The translations under genes and the position numbers were made by a program. Below are positions 10,913 to 13,030 of a DNA stretch of 13,030 nt, in pieces. Positions within the stretch are counted from its first letter, which is position 1. Each line of letters begins with the position of its first letter. Source of the DNA: an uncultured Eubacteriaceae bacterium (GTDB lineage: Bacteria > Bacillota > Clostridia > Lachnospirales > CAG-274); assembly GCA_947565475.1 (NCBI GenBank), contig CANOGI010000033.1, positions 1-13,030 on the forward strand, in the 5' to 3' direction. The notes below the pieces were generated by a model. That model was not told where the DNA came from and ran no database searches. It saw only the letters and a program-made list of their open reading frames with translations.

Positions 10913-12508
10913 GTGGAAAATCAATATATTGTTAAAGTAAACGCCGAGAAATTTTTATGTTTTTATTTTAAAAATAATACAATTTTTGTTAAGGAAATTA
11001 TCGGCGGTAAGATTTCTTCAGAAAAAGTTATAGCGAATAATGTAAGAGGTAATTATACGGTAACTCTTTGCAAAAACAGAATGGTATACTTATTTTGTCA
11101 ATCACTTTCAGGAGATATCATACATTTTAAAATAAAAAATGATACATGGAATAAAAACATTATATTAAAAAATAACGGCAAAAACTCTAAAAATATATTG
11201 TTCTATTGTATTGAAAACGGTTCTCAAATGAGCCTTATATATAATATACCTATGGCTGAAGCGCCAAATTCTCCTAACTCCTTTGATATTATGAAACAAA
11301 CCTTTGATGGAAAAGAAAATTGGAGTGCCCCAGAAAAAATCGACTCAATTTTGAGTACAAGTGATTTTATATTTCAAATATATATTATCAGTCCGGGTCA
11401 TGGCGTTGTATTTTATCAAAAAAATATGGGAAACTCAGAGAATAATATTGGCTACAGAGAATTTAATATAGATGGAATAGGAAAATATACCTCTGTTTAC
11501 GCCACAAAATATAGAATTACGGCAACATCTTTTTTGCCTGCTGAAAATGGAATTCACTTTATTTTCGCTGTAAAAAATATCTTTTCCACAAGAATAATTT
11601 ATAGAAAAAAAGGTATGTCAGGCATAAATGATTACATCATTTTAAGTGAGACAAATCAAGTTGAAAGCTGTGAAATATCTATTATAAAAGATAGCGTGTA
11701 CGCGTTTTGGAAAACGCCCATGGGTATGTTTTACTGTATTTCAAAAGACAATGGGAATACTTTCTCAAAAGCTTATAAATACTCAAAAAAAATTACAGGG
11801 CCGTTAAAAAAGGCATCTTATCTATCATTTGAGGAAATGTCCGAAAATAAATTTTATGTAAATAGTTTATACACAAATCAAAATGACATATGGGATATTA
11901 AAATTCTGCCTGATATATACGATAACTTTATCACTGAGACTAACAGTAAAAACAGTGAAAAAAATGCCCTGCCACCTATATCGCAATTTGAAAGCGTTAA
12001 AAATGCGGAAGAAACATTCAATAAAGAGGCAACTATTATAAAAGAATATAAAAATTCCATTAATACGTCGGATAAATTTAATACTACTATTGAAGTGCTC
12101 AACAATAAGATTAATATGCTAAATGAACAGCTTATATTTAAAAATAAACAAATTGAGCAGCTAACAGCGTCTTTACAGAGAAAAAATGAGGAAATACTGC
12201 TTAACGAAAAAGTGTGGCGAAGAAAATATAAAGATGCTGTAACCTCAACTAATGAGAAAAACAAAGGTGAAAATTCTTTCTCAAAAAATAATAACATATC
12301 AACAAACAACACATCAACAGAAAATATTACATTAGCGGAAACCAGTACATCAACAGAAGACACATCAACAAAAAACAGCACAACACCAGAAAACAATACA
12401 ACAATTGAAAATGAGAATGATATAACATTAGAGCAAACTATTGAAAATAACACATTAAATTTAAAAAATCCGGATAGTAATGATATAAATAATAATAACT
12501 CCCTATAA
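10913..12508 (+). CDS. Unrecognised protein: propeller-like N-terminal half, coiled coil, Thr/Asn-rich tail
   Basis: I do not recognise this gene. The 531-residue product starts at GTG (10913), seven bases after GAGGT (10901-10905); no nearby ATG has a better site. Residues 1-335 are beta-rich with repeating aromatic strands. One clear Asp-box/BNR motif, SKDNGNTF (277-284), suggests a beta-propeller like those in sialidase-related sugar-binding proteins. Only this one box is convincing, and no catalytic residues can be assigned. Residues about 391-435 form a heptad-rich coiled coil (NNKINMLNEQ, NKQIEQLTAS). Residues about 455-531 are low complexity, with repeats of the TSTE/NTST type and an NNNN end. 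No signal peptide or membrane segment is visible, so a cytoplasmic or non-classically exported location is possible. No partner gene is adjacent. Confidence 0.8.
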   Translation: MENQYIVKVNAEKFLCFYFKNNTIFVKEIIGGKISSEKVIANNVRGNYTVTLCKNRMVYLFCQSLSGDIIHFKIKNDTWNKNIILKNNGKNSKNILFYCIENGSQMSLIYNIPMAEAPNSPNSFDIMKQTFDGKENWSAPEKIDSILSTSDFIFQIYIISPGHGVVFYQKNMGNSENNIGYREFNIDGIGKYTSVYATKYRITATSFLPAENGIHFIFAVKNIFSTRIIYRKKGMSGINDYIILSETNQVESCEISIIKDSVYAFWKTPMGMFYCISKDNGNTFSKAYKYSKKITGPLKKASYLSFEEMSENKFYVNSLYTNQNDIWDIKILPDIYDNFITETNSKNSEKNALPPISQFESVKNAEETFNKEATIIKEYKNSINTSDKFNTTIEVLNNKINMLNEQLIFKNKQIEQLTASLQRKNEEILLNEKVWRRKYKDAVTSTNEKNKGENSFSKNNNISTNNTSTENITLAETSTSTEDTSTKNSTTPENNTTIENENDITLEQTIENNTLNLKNPDSNDINNNNSL

Positions 12509-12810
12509 AAAGTATAGCCAACATTAATCTTTTTTCAACATTTGATAAAATTATATAGAAAACATTTTACAGGTATAGCACAATAAAAAATCAGCACTCC
12601 ATCTTGCTAAATCAAACTGTTCTGATTCTCCGCATATCCTTACGGGCTATTTGTGGCCTCAGACATTTTGATTTTTATAGTCAATAAACTTTCATCGTAA
12701 ACATAAAAAAGGTTGTATGGTAGTCCATAAAATTTCAAATAAAATAAACTTTTTATTTCCTCCTCTTTTGAATGTATCATACCCTTTTTTAAATAAGATT
12801 AGTATAAAGT
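12509..12810. other. Gene-free region of about 300 bp before the tRNA terminator
   Basis: No terminator is visible after the 531-residue protein. A foldback-type end TATAGTCAATAAACTT lies at 12676-12691 with no clear partner. A minus-strand open frame of 46 codons (ATG at 12780, stop at 12640) begins MIHSKEEEIKSLFY. Its upstream AAGGG is weak and it is not recognised, so I do not call it a gene. Confidence 0.5.
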
Positions 12811-12856
12811 GAAAAAATAAAAAAGCAGAATCAATTACAAAAAATGATTCTGCTTT
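12811..12856 (-). terminator. Rho-independent terminator of the tRNA operon
   Basis: AAAGCAGAATCA (12822-12833) and TGATTCTGCTTT (12845-12856) form a perfect 12-bp stem. On the minus strand it is followed by TTTATTTTTTC. It lies about 40 bases past the tRNA-Trp 3' end. Confidence 0.85.
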
Positions 12857-12897
12857 ATATATATCGTATATATAAAATATAGCTTAAAAATAAAAAA

Positions 12898-12968
12898 CAG
12901 GGGTGGAAGGAATCGAACCCTCGCTAAAGGTTTTGGAGACCTCTGTCATACCATTTGACCACACCCCT
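12898..12968 (-). tRNA. tRNA-Trp (anticodon CCA)
   Basis: The 71-base minus-strand sequence folds as a cloverleaf. The acceptor AGGGGTG pairs with CACCCCT and is followed by discriminator G. The D arm is GTC/GAC and the anticodon arm GAGGT-CTCCAAA-ACCTT gives anticodon CCA. The T arm is GAGGG-TTCGATT-CCTTC. The 3' CCA is not encoded. It is 15 bases downstream of tRNA-Asn and shares its transcript and terminator. Confidence 0.96.
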
Positions 12969-12983
12969 ATATAAAGTAAAAAA

Positions 12984-13030
12984 CTCCCCGAGTAGGATTC
13001 GAACCTACGACCCTTCGGTTAACAGCCGAA
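12984..13030 (-). tRNA. tRNA-Asn (anticodon GTT), 5' part cut by the window edge
   Basis: On the minus strand the visible 47 bases start at the anticodon stem TTCGG, with loop CTGTTAA and CCGAA. The T arm GTAGG-TTCGAAT-CCTAC, acceptor half TCGGGGA and discriminator G follow. The anticodon GTT reads Asn codons. The CCA end is not encoded. The D arm and 5' acceptor strand lie beyond position 13030. Confidence 0.94.

Noticed and set aside
11878..12453. A 191-codon minus-strand open frame
   Set aside because: It mirrors the low-complexity and coiled-coil coding part of the plus-strand 531-residue gene. Its product is a biased Ser/Val/Leu/Phe string with no start signal.
12640..12780. A 46-codon minus-strand open frame starting MIHSKEEEIK
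   Set aside because: The upstream site is weak (AAGGG), the product is not recognised, and a foldback-type end lies inside it. It could be a remnant but cannot be supported.

Overview
The window looks like chromosomal DNA of a low-GC, Gram-positive anaerobe of the class Clostridia, probably near Lachnospirales. The evidence is strong AT bias, AGGAGG-type ribosome binding sites, a class II fructose-bisphosphate aldolase, an amidase with copper-amine-oxidase-like stalk repeats, a two-domain acidic-linker protein of a type I associate with Clostridia, and tRNA genes without encoded CCA. No species can be named from the sequence alone.

Layout: (1) 1-284 holds a structured repeat and the 3' flank of a minus-strand acidic protein (285-1634). 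(2) 1635-2473 has no gene. It holds a degenerate repeat copy and two small foldback elements with TATAGTSAA ends, then the promoter of the next operon. (3) 2474-5478 is a two-gene plus-strand operon: an exported N-acetylmuramoyl-L-alanine amidase, and a CheB-type methylesterase with a damaged receiver domain. A strong terminator follows. (4) 5926-7437 (minus) is an IMP dehydrogenase whose active-site numbering matches the Tritrichomonas foetus enzyme, with its own promoter. (5) 8215-9162 (minus) is fructose-bisphosphate aldolase with a good promoter. (6) 10084-10692 (plus) is a small serine recombinase, bracketed by two copies of the structured repeat. (7) 10913-12508 (plus) is an unrecognised protein with a propeller-like N-terminal half, a coiled coil and a Thr/Asn-rich tail. 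(8) 12811-13030 (minus) is a tRNA-Asn to tRNA-Trp transcript with its terminator.

The genes do not form one pathway. Apart from the amidase/cheB pair and the tRNA pair, they are separate units. The gaps between them are filled by a dispersed family of 100-190 bp multi-hairpin repeats. I count nine copies in 13 kb, in two subfamilies, one copy inverted. The hairpin stems survive sequence change between copies, including paired changes. A second group of ends (TATAGTSAA...ACTT) marks MITE-like foldbacks. The repeat family, and its position around the serine recombinase, is the most likely undescribed system here; the link between the two is only positional.
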